A stretch of DNA of 59,496 nt. Source: Acidobacteriota bacterium. GTDB lineage: Bacteria > Acidobacteriota > Thermoanaerobaculia > Multivoradales > J023. Shown here piece by piece: positions 42,110-50,589 of the stretch. The notes beneath the pieces were generated by a model. That model saw only the letters and a list, made by a program, of their open reading frames with translations, searched no databases and had not been told where the DNA came from. The stretch lies in assembly GCA_029263395.1 (NCBI GenBank), contig JAJCXO010000148.1:1-59496 (forward strand). Reading direction: 5' to 3'. How positions within the stretch are numbered: position 1 is the first letter of the stretch; every line of letters begins with the position of its first letter. The position numbers and the translations under genes were made by a program.

Positions 42110-42485
42110 ACCACCGGATCCCGTCTCGGTGCGATGTTGAGGAGGCCAACCCCCGGGGAACCTCGATGCCTGGCGTCGACCGGTGGGACCATCACCGGGT
42201 AATACCGCTTCGGTCTTTCGTCAAAAACTCTGCCGAGCCGGTAACATCGCTTTTGTCGGCCGACAAATTGGATATTACCGGGTGATATCGCTTTTGTCGG
42301 CCGACAAATCGGATATCACCGGGGTAAAAACCCTTCCCTCGAGCACCGAGAGGCATTGTCACCCGGTGATATCGGTCCTGTTTTTCGACGGTTTGGCGCT
42401 CATCGGGTGAAATTGACGGTATTTCCTGGCGGCATTTCCTGGCGACGCAGGTGAAGCGCTGGGGATCATGCCGGGCCGCAGACCT
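42110..42485. repeat. Degenerate tandem array, 41-42 bp period, with nested palindromes
   Basis: No gene is seen between the acylase and the ureohydrolase. The motif CCGGGT(A/G)AtA recurs with its T at 42200, 42242, 42283, 42325, 42367 and 42408, a spacing of 41-42 bp. Weaker hints lie upstream near 42118 and 42158. Units 2 and 3 are nearly identical, and each contains the perfect palindrome TTTGTCGGCCGACAAA (42252-42267 and 42293-42308). The junction between units is a second palindrome, GATATtACCGGGTgATATC. The other units are decayed. There are no unique spacers, so it is not a CRISPR array. Function is unknown; operator array, terminator or genome-specific repeat are possible. Confidence 0.75.
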
Positions 42486-43427
42486 TCAATCAAACCGTGT
42501 CGCCAGGGTCTCGATCAAGAGTTGCACCGCCATATGTGGAGTCAGTTCAGCGGGGTCGAGGTAGGGATTGACCTCCACCAAGTCGACACCCACCAGGTTG
42601 CCGCGTTCGGATAGGGCGGCCAGGATCTGCTTGACGTGGGTGACCGTCAGCCCCTCCGCCTCCGGGCTTTCGGTGCCCGGACAGATCGACGGATCGAGGC
42701 CATCGATGTCGATCGAGACGTAGTAGTTGCCGAGGTCGTCGGGTACTTGCTCGAAGAGGGTGGCGATGCTGTTCTCGAACACGTCGTAGTTCGAAAACAC
42801 CAGATTGCCGTGCTCGCGACTCTCTCGTAACTCCTGGTCGGTCGATTTGATACCGCGGATGCCAAAACTCAGGATCTGCTCGACGAAGGGCAACTCGAAC
42901 GCGCGGCGGAAGGGGCTGTTGTTGGTGTATTTGAGGCCCATCAACTCATTCTTGTAGTCGAGATGGGCATCGATCAAGATCACCCGTAACGGACCGCGGC
43001 TCTCGAAGGCGCGCAGCACTGGGTACGAGATCGAGTGATCACCACCGAGCACCATCGGTAAGGCACCACGCTCTAGGATCTTGCTGACGCTGTCGGCGAT
43101 TAGGCGGAAATTTCGATCCTGATCGAAGTAGATGACGTCGACGTCACCACAGTCGACGATCCGCACGCCGCGCATCAGGTTGCGGTCGCGGTTGATATCG
43201 AAAAAACCGGTCGACTCGGCGCCCCTGCCCAAGAAGCCAAAGCGAGTCGAGGCGTCACGGATGGCCCGGGGTGCCTGCCGCGAACCGGGGCGCATGGCGG
43301 TTGCTTCGTCGAAGGGGATACCAAGCACCGCCACGACAGCGTCGAGTTGGTCGAGGTCAGGTTCGAAGGGGCTCTTGCAGAACGTCGCGATGCCGGTGTG
43401 AGGGAGCGAGGTCTTTTGGTATGCCAT
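42486..43427 (-). CDS. Ureohydrolase (arginase/agmatinase family)
   Basis: The protein has 313 residues. The binuclear manganese ligands of the ureohydrolase fold are present as GGDHSI, DAHLD and SIDIDGLDPS. LGIPFDEATAMRPGSRQAPRAIR near the N terminus is typical of the agmatinase branch, whose members hydrolyse guanidino groups to release urea. Whether the substrate is agmatine, arginine, formiminoglutamate or another guanidino compound cannot be decided here, so I give no gene symbol. It is on the strand opposite the NRPS/PKS genes and separated from them by the repeat array, so I do not place it in the cluster. Confidence 0.88.
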   Translation of the reverse strand: MAYQKTSLPHTGIATFCKSPFEPDLDQLDAVVAVLGIPFDEATAMRPGSRQAPRAIRDASTRFGFLGRGAESTGFFDINRDRNLMRGVRIVDCGDVDVIYFDQDRNFRLIADSVSKILERGALPMVLGGDHSISYPVLRAFESRGPLRVILIDAHLDYKNELMGLKYTNNSPFRRAFELPFVEQILSFGIRGIKSTDQELRESREHGNLVFSNYDVFENSIATLFEQVPDDLGNYYVSIDIDGLDPSICPGTESPEAEGLTVTHVKQILAALSERGNLVGVDLVEVNPYLDPAELTPHMAVQLLIETLATRFD

Positions 43428-43647
43428 GGGTAGAGATTAACAGCTCATGCCGCGGACGCGCCCCCGACGCGTGCACCCTCGGGGGCCTGCGAGGCGACCA
43501 ACCTATATGTCTTCATCGGAGACAATGAATGGGACGGAGTCCCGTTCCCCGACGAAGATCTTTGATCCCCGTCCCAAACACGCCAAAAAACCACCTCGGC
43601 GCACTCCACGCCAGGCGGTCTGTTGTTTCCTGCGAAAAAGAAGATGG

Positions 43648-43719
43648 AGGCGACGGCCGGATTCGAACCGGCGAATAAGGGTTTTGCAGACCCTCGCCTT
43701 ACCACTTGGCCACGTCGCC
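43648..43719 (-). tRNA. tRNA-Cys (anticodon GCA)
   Basis: The acceptor stem GGCGACG pairs with CGTCGCC and is followed by discriminator U, as expected for Cys. The anticodon loop reads CTGCAAA, and the T arm contains GGTTCGAATCC. CCA is not encoded. It lies just downstream of tRNA-Gly on the same strand, about 600 bases beyond the end of cysS. Confidence 0.95.
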
Positions 43720-43756
43720 TGCGCTTCCGCCTCAATTGGCTAGAAGGGAAACTTGG

Positions 43757-43828
43757 AGCGGGAAACGGGATTCGAACCCGCGACCCCAACCTTGGCAAGG
43801 TTGTGCTCTACCACTGAGCTATTCCCGC
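43757..43828 (-). tRNA. tRNA-Gly (anticodon GCC)
   Basis: The acceptor GCGGGAA pairs with TTCCCGC. The anticodon loop is TTGCCAA, and the D arm reads AGCTCAGTGGTAGAGC and the T arm GGGTTCGAATCCC. It probably shares a transcript with the tRNA-Cys 37 bases downstream. Confidence 0.95.
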
Positions 43829-43908
43829 CCGGGGTGAGCAAGGATATTGACCCACAGGGTGGGTGTCAACCCTCTTTTCTCGTGGCTTTCGACGTCTTTG
43901 CAGCGGCG

Positions 43909-44295
43909 TCATCCGGGGACCATGAAGGCGTCCTTCACCAGCGTGTAGCTCCAACCCTGCTCGCCGAGATCCAGGGCCAAAACGTCGAACCGGCAGGGCC
44001 CGTCGAAGGGCTTGCGTGCCAGGTAGAGTGCAGCGGCACGGGCGATGCGACGCTGCTTGGTTGTCCCTACAGCCTCGACCGCGGCGCCGTAGGTACGCGA
44101 CGAACGCGCTTTGATCTCGATGAAACACAGCGTGTCGCCGTCGAGGGCGATGGCGTCGATCTCACCGACGCGACTGCTGACGTTGCGCTCACGGATGCGG
44201 TATCCCTGCTGGCGTAACCAGTCGACAGCCGCATCTTCACCCAGGTTACCCTGGGCACGGGTGTGGGGCTGATCGCGAAAGGTATCGTCGCGCAT
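43909..44295 (-). CDS. yraN: UPF0102 (YraN) family endonuclease-like protein
   Basis: The 128-residue protein matches the YraN family by length and by its restriction-endonuclease-like core: GEDAAVDWLRQQGY, RVGEIDAIALDGDTLCFIEIKAR and RFDVLAL. The E-I-D and E-I-K residues form the PD-(D/E)XK-type active-site pattern. The cellular role of the family is not established; a link to DNA processing or repair has been proposed. The start overlaps the cysS stop by one base (TGATG), so it is translationally coupled to cysS. Confidence 0.9.
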   Translation of the reverse strand: MRDDTFRDQPHTRAQGNLGEDAAVDWLRQQGYRIRERNVSSRVGEIDAIALDGDTLCFIEIKARSSRTYGAAVEAVGTTKQRRIARAAALYLARKPFDGPCRFDVLALDLGEQGWSYTLVKDAFMVPG

Positions 44296-45719
44296 CAGCC
44301 CCGGCGCCAGCGCGGGCCTTGAGGCGTGTCTTCGATCAAAATCCCTTGGCTTTGGAGCTCGTCGCGAATGCGATCAGACTCGGCGAAATCACGGCGCTGG
44401 CGTGCAGCCTGTCGGTCCGCGAGTAAGTTTTCGACCGCCTCGTCACTCAGGCTGTCCTCGGCACTGCCGTCGTCGGCCTGCCAAGCCGTCGGATCGAACA
44501 CGCCGAAAACACGATCGACGTCAGCCAAGGCAGCAAACACCCGCTCACCGTCACCTTCACCAACGGCTTCATCTTCGATGATCTTGTTGACATCCCGCAC
44601 CATCTGAAACACCGCCGAGAGCGCTTCGGAGGCGTTGAGATCATTGGCCAAGGCACCAGCGAAGTCTTTTCTCAACTGCTCGATTGCCGCGGCGATGACG
44701 GTAGACGGTGGACCGTTCTCCCGAGCACTACCCAGGCGAAATCGCATCTGGTCGACCCGTTCGAGAGCTTTGCCTGCCGCCGCAACCGAGTCGAAGGTGA
44801 AGTTGAGCTTCTGGCGATAATGTGCCGAGACGAAGAGATACCGCACAGCCCGAGGTTCAATACCGCGCTCGACCAGCTCTTTCAAGGTGTATTGGTTGCC
44901 CAACCGCTTGGACATCTTGGCGCCATCCACCATCAGATGCTCGGAGTGGATCCAGGTGCCGACGAAGGGTTTACCGGTTGCGGACTCGCTTTGAGCGATC
45001 TCGTTCTCGTGATGCGGAAAGATGTTGTCGACGCCCCCACAGTGGATATCGAAGCTCTCGCCGAGGTATTTCATGCTCATCGCCGAACATTCCATGTGCC
45101 ACCCTGGGCGCCCCGGTCCCCAGGGTGAGTCCCACGATGGCTCGCCTTCCTTGCTGGCTTTCCACAACACAAAGTCGCGAGCGTCTTCTTTCTCGTATTC
45201 GTCACTCGCTACCCGCTCACCGCGCTGCTGGTTCGACAAGTCGATCCCGGAGAGGCGACCGTAGTCCTCATCCGCCGCGATCCGAAAGAACACTGAGCCA
45301 TCGCTGACGTAGCCGAAACCTCTGTCGATTAAGGTCTCGATCATCGCAATCATCTCGGGGACGTGCTCGGTCGCCCGTGGATAATGTTCGGCGCGCTCGA
45401 CATGCAACGAGTCGAGATCTTCGAAGAAGGATTCGATGTAGGTTGCGGTGTAGTCATTCAAGGCCAGCCCGGCTTCGTTGGATTGTCGAATGGTCTTGTC
45501 GTCGACATCGGTGAGATTCATCACCTGAGTGACTTCGAGGCCAAGATAACTCAAGCTTCGCCGCAAGAAGTCTTCAAAAATGAAGGTCCTGAGATTACCG
45601 ATGTGGGCATGGCCATAAACCGTCGGGCCACAGGTGTAGATCTGTACCGTGCCAGCTTGCCGCGGTACAAAGGTCTCGAGAGTTCTACCCAGGGTGTTGT
45701 AAAAACGAATCTCTTGCAT
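44295..45719 (-). CDS. cysS: Cysteinyl-tRNA synthetase
   Basis: The 474-residue class I synthetase charges tRNA-Cys with cysteine. It has the HIGH-type motif in TCGPTVYGHAHIGNLRTF, the KMSKS motif as GAKMSKRLGNQ, and zinc ligands in TCGP, ECSAMS and CGGVDNIFPHHENE. Length is normal for the family. It is the third gene of a - strand run after the TPR/cNMP gene and def, and is followed by yraN, tRNA-Gly and its own tRNA-Cys. The gap to def is about 50 bases. Confidence 0.97.
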   Translation of the reverse strand: MQEIRFYNTLGRTLETFVPRQAGTVQIYTCGPTVYGHAHIGNLRTFIFEDFLRRSLSYLGLEVTQVMNLTDVDDKTIRQSNEAGLALNDYTATYIESFFEDLDSLHVERAEHYPRATEHVPEMIAMIETLIDRGFGYVSDGSVFFRIAADEDYGRLSGIDLSNQQRGERVASDEYEKEDARDFVLWKASKEGEPSWDSPWGPGRPGWHMECSAMSMKYLGESFDIHCGGVDNIFPHHENEIAQSESATGKPFVGTWIHSEHLMVDGAKMSKRLGNQYTLKELVERGIEPRAVRYLFVSAHYRQKLNFTFDSVAAAGKALERVDQMRFRLGSARENGPPSTVIAAAIEQLRKDFAGALANDLNASEALSAVFQMVRDVNKIIEDEAVGEGDGERVFAALADVDRVFGVFDPTAWQADDGSAEDSLSDEAVENLLADRQAARQRRDFAESDRIRDELQSQGILIEDTPQGPRWRRG

Positions 45720-45770
45720 AGCAGACGAAATCCTACCTCGTGTCCACGTCGCGCTGGCGGTGCGCCAACG

Positions 45771-46274
45771 TCAAGAGCGGCCGAGTTTTTTCAGTTGACG
45801 ACGGACCCGGTCTCGGCGGAGTCCACGCAGGTGGTCGATGAAAAGCACGCCATTGAGATGGTCAACTTCGTGACAGATAGCCCGGGCCTCGAAGTCTTCG
45901 GCTTCGATCTCGATTGCGCTGCCGGTTAGATCTTGAGCCACAACTTTGACCACGGTCGGCCGCGCCACCTTCTCGGTGAGATCAGGAATCGACAGACATC
46001 CCTCGGTATCCACCTCCCGTCCGCGCTCGTCGACAATCTCGGGATTGACCAGAACCTTGAGCGCCGCACGTTCCTTACCGACGCTGACATCAACCACTGC
46101 CAGACATTGCTCAACGCCGACCTGCGGCGCCGCTAGCCCAACTCCGGGCGCAGCAAGCATGGTTTCGATCATATCGTTCGCCAGGCGTTGCAGCTGTCCG
46201 TCGAAGGCTTCGACCTTCGCGCAACGGACTCTCAACACTGGGTCCGGATAGGTGACAATCGGCAGGATGGCCAT
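45771..46274 (-). CDS. def: Peptide deformylase
   Basis: The 167-residue enzyme removes the formyl group from nascent N-terminal methionine. All three family motifs are present: GVGLAAPQVG, EGCLS and the metal-binding HEVDH (in CHEVDHLNGVLF). The ATG follows directly on the stop codon of the upstream TPR/cyclic-nucleotide gene (TGAATG), so the two are probably co-translated. Confidence 0.96.
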   Translation of the reverse strand: MAILPIVTYPDPVLRVRCAKVEAFDGQLQRLANDMIETMLAAPGVGLAAPQVGVEQCLAVVDVSVGKERAALKVLVNPEIVDERGREVDTEGCLSIPDLTEKVARPTVVKVVAQDLTGSAIEIEAEDFEARAICHEVDHLNGVLFIDHLRGLRRDRVRRQLKKLGRS

Positions 46275-47159
46275 TCAAGTGGCGTGTAGGCGTTGGATGG
46301 ATACGGCGACATCTCGGTCGTTGGCCTGCAAGCGCAACACACTGAGAAAGGCGATCGGATCTTCGTTGCCGACCATGACATCTTCCAGACCTTGGCGGTC
46401 GAGCTGGAAAAGGGTGGCAGCATCGGTAACTTTATACTGTGCCGGCCACGCTTTGCGCTCGAGAAGTGCTGAATCTCCGATTAGATCGCCGGTTGAGAAG
46501 CTACGGATCGCGACTTGGCGACGATTGACCTCGGCGTAAGCTTCGACGACCCCGTCGACCACCAGATACATCACGGGTACCTGGCTGCCACTTTCGGCGA
46601 GGACTTTGCCGGTCCGGGCATGCACCATCTTCATCACCGAAAACAACTTCTTGAGATTTTCCGCGCTCAGTTTCTCCACCAAATGGCTCTTGGCAATCTT
46701 GTTCCACAACAACTCGATCTCGAGCTTCTGATTACCCGCAGCTTGCTTGCGGGTGGAGGTGTTGCTCAACAAACCTTCAACCGCCAACTGCCGCCGCTTC
46801 TCGAGCTGCTTCATGCGCTTGTACTTCTCGAGGCGCTTGGGCAGCATCTCGTCTCCCGGCGCCAACTTGGCTGCTTTGGAGAGCACGGCGATCGCTTTGT
46901 CGAAGAAACCGTCGTCAGCCTGGGAGTCGGCCACAAAAATGTACTCGTCGAGAGCCTTGTGGACATTCTTGAGCGCGACGTGGACCTCAGCCAACCGGAG
47001 ATGCGCGTGAAGATCCTTGGGCACGATCTTGAGCCGAGTCTTCAGCTTTTCTTCAGCTTCCTCGTACCGCTCGAGGGTGATCAAGTCCTCGATGGTCAGC
47101 TCGCGTTCGTCGGAATCGGGCTGCCGCTTGCGGCCACGGCCAAACATCTTCTTGAGCAC
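46275..47159 (-). CDS. TPR protein with C-terminal cyclic-nucleotide-binding domain
   Basis: The 294-residue protein starts with a basic patch (MLKKMFGRGRKR). About residues 25-125 form helical TPR-like repeats (YEEAEEKLKTRLKIVPKDLHAHLRLAEVH; FDKAIAVLSKAAKLAPGDE). Residues about 150-290 read as a cNMP-binding beta-barrel (VLAESGSQVPVMYLVVDGVVEAY, FSTGDLIGDSALL). No DNA-binding or enzymatic domain is visible. A regulatory scaffold responding to a nucleotide or other ligand is plausible. It heads the def-cysS-yraN run. The true ligand is unknown, because the typical phosphate-binding arginine is not obvious. Confidence 0.8.
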   Translation of the reverse strand: MLKKMFGRGRKRQPDSDERELTIEDLITLERYEEAEEKLKTRLKIVPKDLHAHLRLAEVHVALKNVHKALDEYIFVADSQADDGFFDKAIAVLSKAAKLAPGDEMLPKRLEKYKRMKQLEKRRQLAVEGLLSNTSTRKQAAGNQKLEIELLWNKIAKSHLVEKLSAENLKKLFSVMKMVHARTGKVLAESGSQVPVMYLVVDGVVEAYAEVNRRQVAIRSFSTGDLIGDSALLERKAWPAQYKVTDAATLFQLDRQGLEDVMVGNEDPIAFLSVLRLQANDRDVAVSIQRLHAT

Positions 47160-47402
47160 AGACTGTCAGTCTCCTGGGAATGCTCTCTCGCCACTCACCT
47201 GCGAGCATGCAGAGGTTTAACCGGGCATCGCGACCGGTAGTCAGTACAAAAACCTATTCTAATCGTTGCCAGTATAGCCGATCTCTCCCGAGGATGCGTC
47301 AGCGATCAGCACCCTGCCGGCCCCACCGTGCAAGGGCCTGAGCCATGAAACTGCAACGCGCCAGTGGCACCCGCGGCAACGAATGCGTAAGATCGCAGGT
47401 TC

Positions 47403-47711
47403 ATGGGCATGGATAAACTCGTCCGCTTTGTGTTCGTTCTCTACTGTGCCACGGTAGGGGCGGTGCTGGTTTTGATCCCTTGGTCGCCAGGATGGGAGCG
47501 GATGGTGTCTCATCTGCCGGCAACCTTCGAGATCTTGCGCCTACCGCTGTTACGCGGCGCCCTCACTGGCTTCGGGCTGGTGCATCTCGTATGGTGTGCC
47601 CACGATCTACTGTTGTTTCTGGGGGCCGACATCCCCGACGGCAATCGTCACGCCGCATCGAGATCGAGGGATCCAGGGCAGGCTCCTGCCGGGCCAGGCG
47701 AAGCTCTGTGA
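47403..47711 (+). CDS. Small two-helix membrane protein, unknown function
   Basis: The 102-residue protein has two hydrophobic segments, about residues 7-27 (FVFVLYCATVGAVLVLIPW) and 50-73 (LRGALTGFGLVHLVWCAHDLLLFLG), then a hydrophilic tail. I do not recognise a family. Its stop overlaps the GTG start of the thiE-like gene (GTGA), which supports it as a real, translated gene. Confidence 0.6.
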   Translation: MGMDKLVRFVFVLYCATVGAVLVLIPWSPGWERMVSHLPATFEILRLPLLRGALTGFGLVHLVWCAHDLLLFLGADIPDGNRHAASRSRDPGQAPAGPGEAL

Positions 47712-48385
47712 GCCAGTCGCCGGGAATCACACAGACGCGGGTCCGGTCGAACTCAGGCCCTCGGTTGCCACGCCTGATGGCGATCAGCGACCTCAAATCC
47801 CTGCCAGATCTATCACCCGCCTGCTGGCTGCAACAGATCGACCCATGGGTTGACGCGGTACAGTTGCGTGAAAAACACGCCAGCGATCGACAGCGCTTCG
47901 AGTTGGCGACCCTGGCCCGTACCTCGACTACGTCCACCGTGTTGGTCAACGGCCGGCCAGATATCGCCCTCGCTGCGGGCTGTCACGGCGTCCATCTACC
48001 CTCGAGCGGCCTACCGATCGTGGCGTTGCGAACCGCCTTCGGCGACCGACTCCTGATCGGACGCTCGACCCACCATCCACAAGAGGTTGCGGCAGCCCGG
48101 CAGGCCGGTGCCGACTACGTTATTTTCGGCCCCGTATTCCCAACCCCGAGCAAAGCACCTTATGGCCCGCCTCCCGGTCTCGAGGGCCTGCGTCGTGCGG
48201 CAGCCTATGGTCTACCGATAGTAGCCGTCGGTGGTATTGGCCCCGATCAGATGGCGCTGGTGGCTGAAGCTGGTGCGATCGGCGTGGCCGGCATCCGAGC
48301 ATTTCAGAGCCAGCCGACATTGGAGCGCATGGCACAGCTGGCGCGGCAACTCTGGCCTCGGTCCGCGACGGGCCAACCGGCTTAG
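47708..48385 (+). CDS. thiE: Thiamine-phosphate synthase / TenI-like protein
   Basis: I start it at GTG 47708, which overlaps the upstream stop; the open frame extends further left inside the small membrane protein gene. The 225-residue TIM barrel has VDAVQLREK, LVNGRPDIALAAGCHGVHLPSSG, GRSTHHPQEVAAARQAGADYVIFGPVFPTPSK and IVAVGGI, matching ThiE in order. ThiE joins the pyrimidine and thiazole halves of thiamine. The usual ND and GQ motifs are replaced (NGRPD, HLPSSG), so a TenI-type or diverged enzyme is possible. No other thiamine gene is nearby. Confidence 0.78.
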   Translation: MSQSPGITQTRVRSNSGPRLPRLMAISDLKSLPDLSPACWLQQIDPWVDAVQLREKHASDRQRFELATLARTSTTSTVLVNGRPDIALAAGCHGVHLPSSGLPIVALRTAFGDRLLIGRSTHHPQEVAAARQAGADYVIFGPVFPTPSKAPYGPPPGLEGLRRAAAYGLPIVAVGGIGPDQMALVAEAGAIGVAGIRAFQSQPTLERMAQLARQLWPRSATGQPA

Positions 48386-48468
48386 GCGTCCGACCGAGAC
48401 GGCCGACAAGACACGTTACCGAATTGACCCCTGTTACCTAGAGACACTGGAAAGGTTGAGCCTGCGTT

Positions 48469-48858
48469 ATGGCGATTCTCGGAATCGGATTGGATCTCGT
48501 CGATGTCGAACGGATCGGCCGTATCCACCACCGCCACGGGGCGGCGTTCGTACGGCGTATCTGTCAAGACGGTGAATGTAAGCCTTACCAAGGCCATGCT
48601 CTAGTCGAACATCTGGCGGGATTGTTTGCTGCCAAAGAGGCCATGTTCAAAGCTCTAGGCACCGGCTGGGCCCAAGGTGTCGGCTTTCGCCAGGTCGAGA
48701 TCGCTCACCTCGAGAGCGGGGCTCCGAGCTATCGCCTGCACGGCGCCGCAGCGCAACGAGCCACAAGCCTCGGGGTGGCGAGTTATCACCTGTCGATCAC
48801 CCACGAACGGCATCAAGCTGCGGCAGTGGCCATTCTCGAAGGATCGCCCCTCCGGTGA
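48469..48858 (+). CDS. acpS: Holo-[acyl-carrier-protein] synthase
   Basis: The 129-residue protein has MAILGIGLDLVDVERI at the N terminus and LAGLFAAKEAMFKALGTG, the magnesium- and CoA-binding motifs of AcpS-type phosphopantetheinyl transferases. It transfers phosphopantetheine to the acyl carrier protein of fatty acid synthesis. Length fits AcpS and not the longer Sfp type that normally primes NRPS carrier domains. It lies in a + strand run with thiE, lspA and the rluD-family gene. Confidence 0.93.
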   Translation: MAILGIGLDLVDVERIGRIHHRHGAAFVRRICQDGECKPYQGHALVEHLAGLFAAKEAMFKALGTGWAQGVGFRQVEIAHLESGAPSYRLHGAAAQRATSLGVASYHLSITHERHQAAAVAILEGSPLR

Positions 48859-48941
48859 GATAACCTAGGGTTCTCGCGGACACCCCGATTCGCCAGGCTC
48901 GGCAAAAGACCGGCCGACCAGTAACAGGTACGGAGACGAAG

Positions 48942-49562
48942 ATGACGCCAACCGCCGACGCGCCCTCGAGCGCGCCACGTGATGACACCACCCGAGACAC
49001 TACCCAAAAGCAGGACGAGCGGGCTCAACGGTTCGCTGACATGCGCATCAAGTGGCGCTACTTGATCCTGGCGGTGGTTGTGCTGGTACTCGACCAGTGG
49101 ACCAAGTGGATGGTGGAAAGTCATCTTGCGCGCCACGGCAGCATGGAGGTTATTCCGAACCTGCTCAACTTCACCCACGTCCGCAATACCGGAGTCGCTT
49201 TTGGCTTCTTCGCCTCCTATGGCAACACCACTGGAACCCTAGTCCTGACGCTGCTGGGACTTGCTGCTCTGATTTTTGTTGGCTACTACTTCTGGCTGGT
49301 GCCGCGCAGCGATCGTCCATTATTGGTCGCGTTGGCGCTGGTGATCGGCGGCGCGATCGGCAATCTGATCGACCGCATCATGCAGGGCGGCGTCACCGAC
49401 TTCATCGACTTCTATCGGGGGTCTTATCATTGGCATACCTTCAATATCGCCGACACCGCAATCTCGATTGGTATCGGGCTGATGATCCTCGGTACGTTCC
49501 GTCGCCCTGAAGAGGGAGGGGAGGCCGCCGAAAGCGGCCCCCCCACTCCGGCGTCGTTATGA
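48942..49562 (+). CDS. lspA: Lipoprotein signal peptidase (signal peptidase II)
   Basis: The 206-residue inner-membrane aspartyl protease has VLDQWTKW, NFTHVRNTGVAFGFF, GGAIGNLIDRI, VTDFIDF and FNIADTAISIG. The last two motifs carry the catalytic aspartates. Four hydrophobic helices are visible. A 35-residue hydrophilic Thr/Asp-rich N-terminal extension precedes the first helix; ATG 48942 follows GGAGACGAAG. The stop overlaps the start of the next gene (ATGA). Confidence 0.96.
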   Translation: MTPTADAPSSAPRDDTTRDTTQKQDERAQRFADMRIKWRYLILAVVVLVLDQWTKWMVESHLARHGSMEVIPNLLNFTHVRNTGVAFGFFASYGNTTGTLVLTLLGLAALIFVGYYFWLVPRSDRPLLVALALVIGGAIGNLIDRIMQGGVTDFIDFYRGSYHWHTFNIADTAISIGIGLMILGTFRRPEEGGEAAESGPPTPASL

Positions 49563-50539
49563 GTCAGACCGCTATGAGTCAGGATGTGAGCTGGACGGTG
49601 TCTCCTGAAGATGCCGGCCAACGGCTCGATCGCTTCGTCGCCGAGCGTTTGGATTTGCCACGCAACCAGGTTCGCCGTTGGATCCTCGATGGTCGACTTC
49701 AGTTATCGGATCGCGCTGCCAAACCAGGCTCGGCACTGCGGGCAGGCGAGCGGGTGGACTGCTCACCCCCCACCACACTGCCGGATGCCCGCCTCGAGCC
49801 GGAAAATGGCGACCTAGTCGTCTTACACGAAGACCGAGACCTGGTAGTCCTGGACAAACCTGCTGACCTGGCGGTGCACCCAGGCGCCGGGCGCGAAAAC
49901 GGAACCTTGGTCAACCGGCTATTGGCTCGTTATCCAGACATCGCAGGGGTCGGCGGCGAGGGCCGCCCAGGCATCGTGCATCGTCTCGATCTCGATACCA
50001 CCGGCGCCATCGCCATCGCTCGTACCGAGGCCGCATATCAAAAGCTGTCAGCCGCGTTTGCTGCCCGTAAGATCGACAAAACGTATCTTGCCATCGCCTA
50101 CGGCACTCCGCGCGTAGCGACCGATCGTATCGACCTGCCGATCGGCCGCCACCGTCATCATCGCAAACAAATGCAGATCCGTTCCGACGGCCGCCCGGCT
50201 GTGACGCACTACCTCACCCTGGAAAGCACAACCGGTCTCTCGCGCCTCGAACTCGACCTCGAAACCGGCCGTACCCACCAGATCCGCATCCATCTCAAGG
50301 CCCTCGGCCACCCCCTGGTCGGTGATCCGGTTTACGGCGAGGCCCGCTGGCGCAACCTACCCCGACCCGTGCAACCTGCCCTGCGAAACTTCCCGCGGCC
50401 CGCCCTCCATGCCTGGAAATTAGCCTTCGGCCACCCTATCTCCGGCCAGCGTATCGTCGCCGAGGCGCCACTGCCCGAAGACATGCGTCAATTATGGCTA
50501 GCGGTGACCGGCAGGGAATGGCTAACCAACGAAACGTGA
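49559..50539 (+). CDS. rluD: RluA/RluD-family 23S rRNA pseudouridine synthase
   Basis: The 326-residue protein has an N-terminal S4 RNA-binding domain (QRLDRFVAERLDLPRNQVRRWILDG) and the RluA catalytic domain with VLDKPADLAVHPG and RPGIVHRLDLDTTG, the Asp of HRLD being catalytic. RKIDKTYLAIAYG and ETGRTHQIRIHLKALGHPLVGDPVYG also fit. It converts uridines in large-subunit rRNA to pseudouridine. Its position directly after lspA is a common arrangement. The subfamily (RluD rather than RluC or RluA) is judged from the S4 domain and context. Confidence 0.9.
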   Translation: MSQTAMSQDVSWTVSPEDAGQRLDRFVAERLDLPRNQVRRWILDGRLQLSDRAAKPGSALRAGERVDCSPPTTLPDARLEPENGDLVVLHEDRDLVVLDKPADLAVHPGAGRENGTLVNRLLARYPDIAGVGGEGRPGIVHRLDLDTTGAIAIARTEAAYQKLSAAFAARKIDKTYLAIAYGTPRVATDRIDLPIGRHRHHRKQMQIRSDGRPAVTHYLTLESTTGLSRLELDLETGRTHQIRIHLKALGHPLVGDPVYGEARWRNLPRPVQPALRNFPRPALHAWKLAFGHPISGQRIVAEAPLPEDMRQLWLAVTGREWLTNET

Positions 50540-50589
50540 TGTTCAGCGTTGCGATCGCCAGACCTAAAACCGGCCTCTAAGCCGCCAAC

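Noticed and set aside
42110-42485. The 41-42 bp repeat array as a CRISPR
   Set aside because: There are no unique spacers between conserved repeats: the whole unit is repeated and decays gradually, and no cas genes are present.
42486-43427. Ureohydrolase as a cluster tailoring enzyme
   Set aside because: It is on the opposite strand, separated by the repeat array and hairpin, and grouped with the tRNA and cysS region.
43753-44217. A + strand protein beginning inside tRNA-Gly
   Set aside because: Its first residues (ERETGFEPATPTLARLCSTTELF) are the well-known spurious translation of the tRNA antisense strand, and the rest is antisense to yraN.
47480-47707. Longer N terminus for the thiE-like gene
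   Set aside because: The extra 76 residues overlap the membrane-protein gene out of frame and match no ThiE sequence; GTG 47708 overlaps the upstream stop.
48469-48858. AcpS as the dedicated PPTase of the NRPS/PKS cluster
   Set aside because: Length and motifs are those of the fatty-acid AcpS and the context is housekeeping, so a cluster role is not supported by sequence alone.
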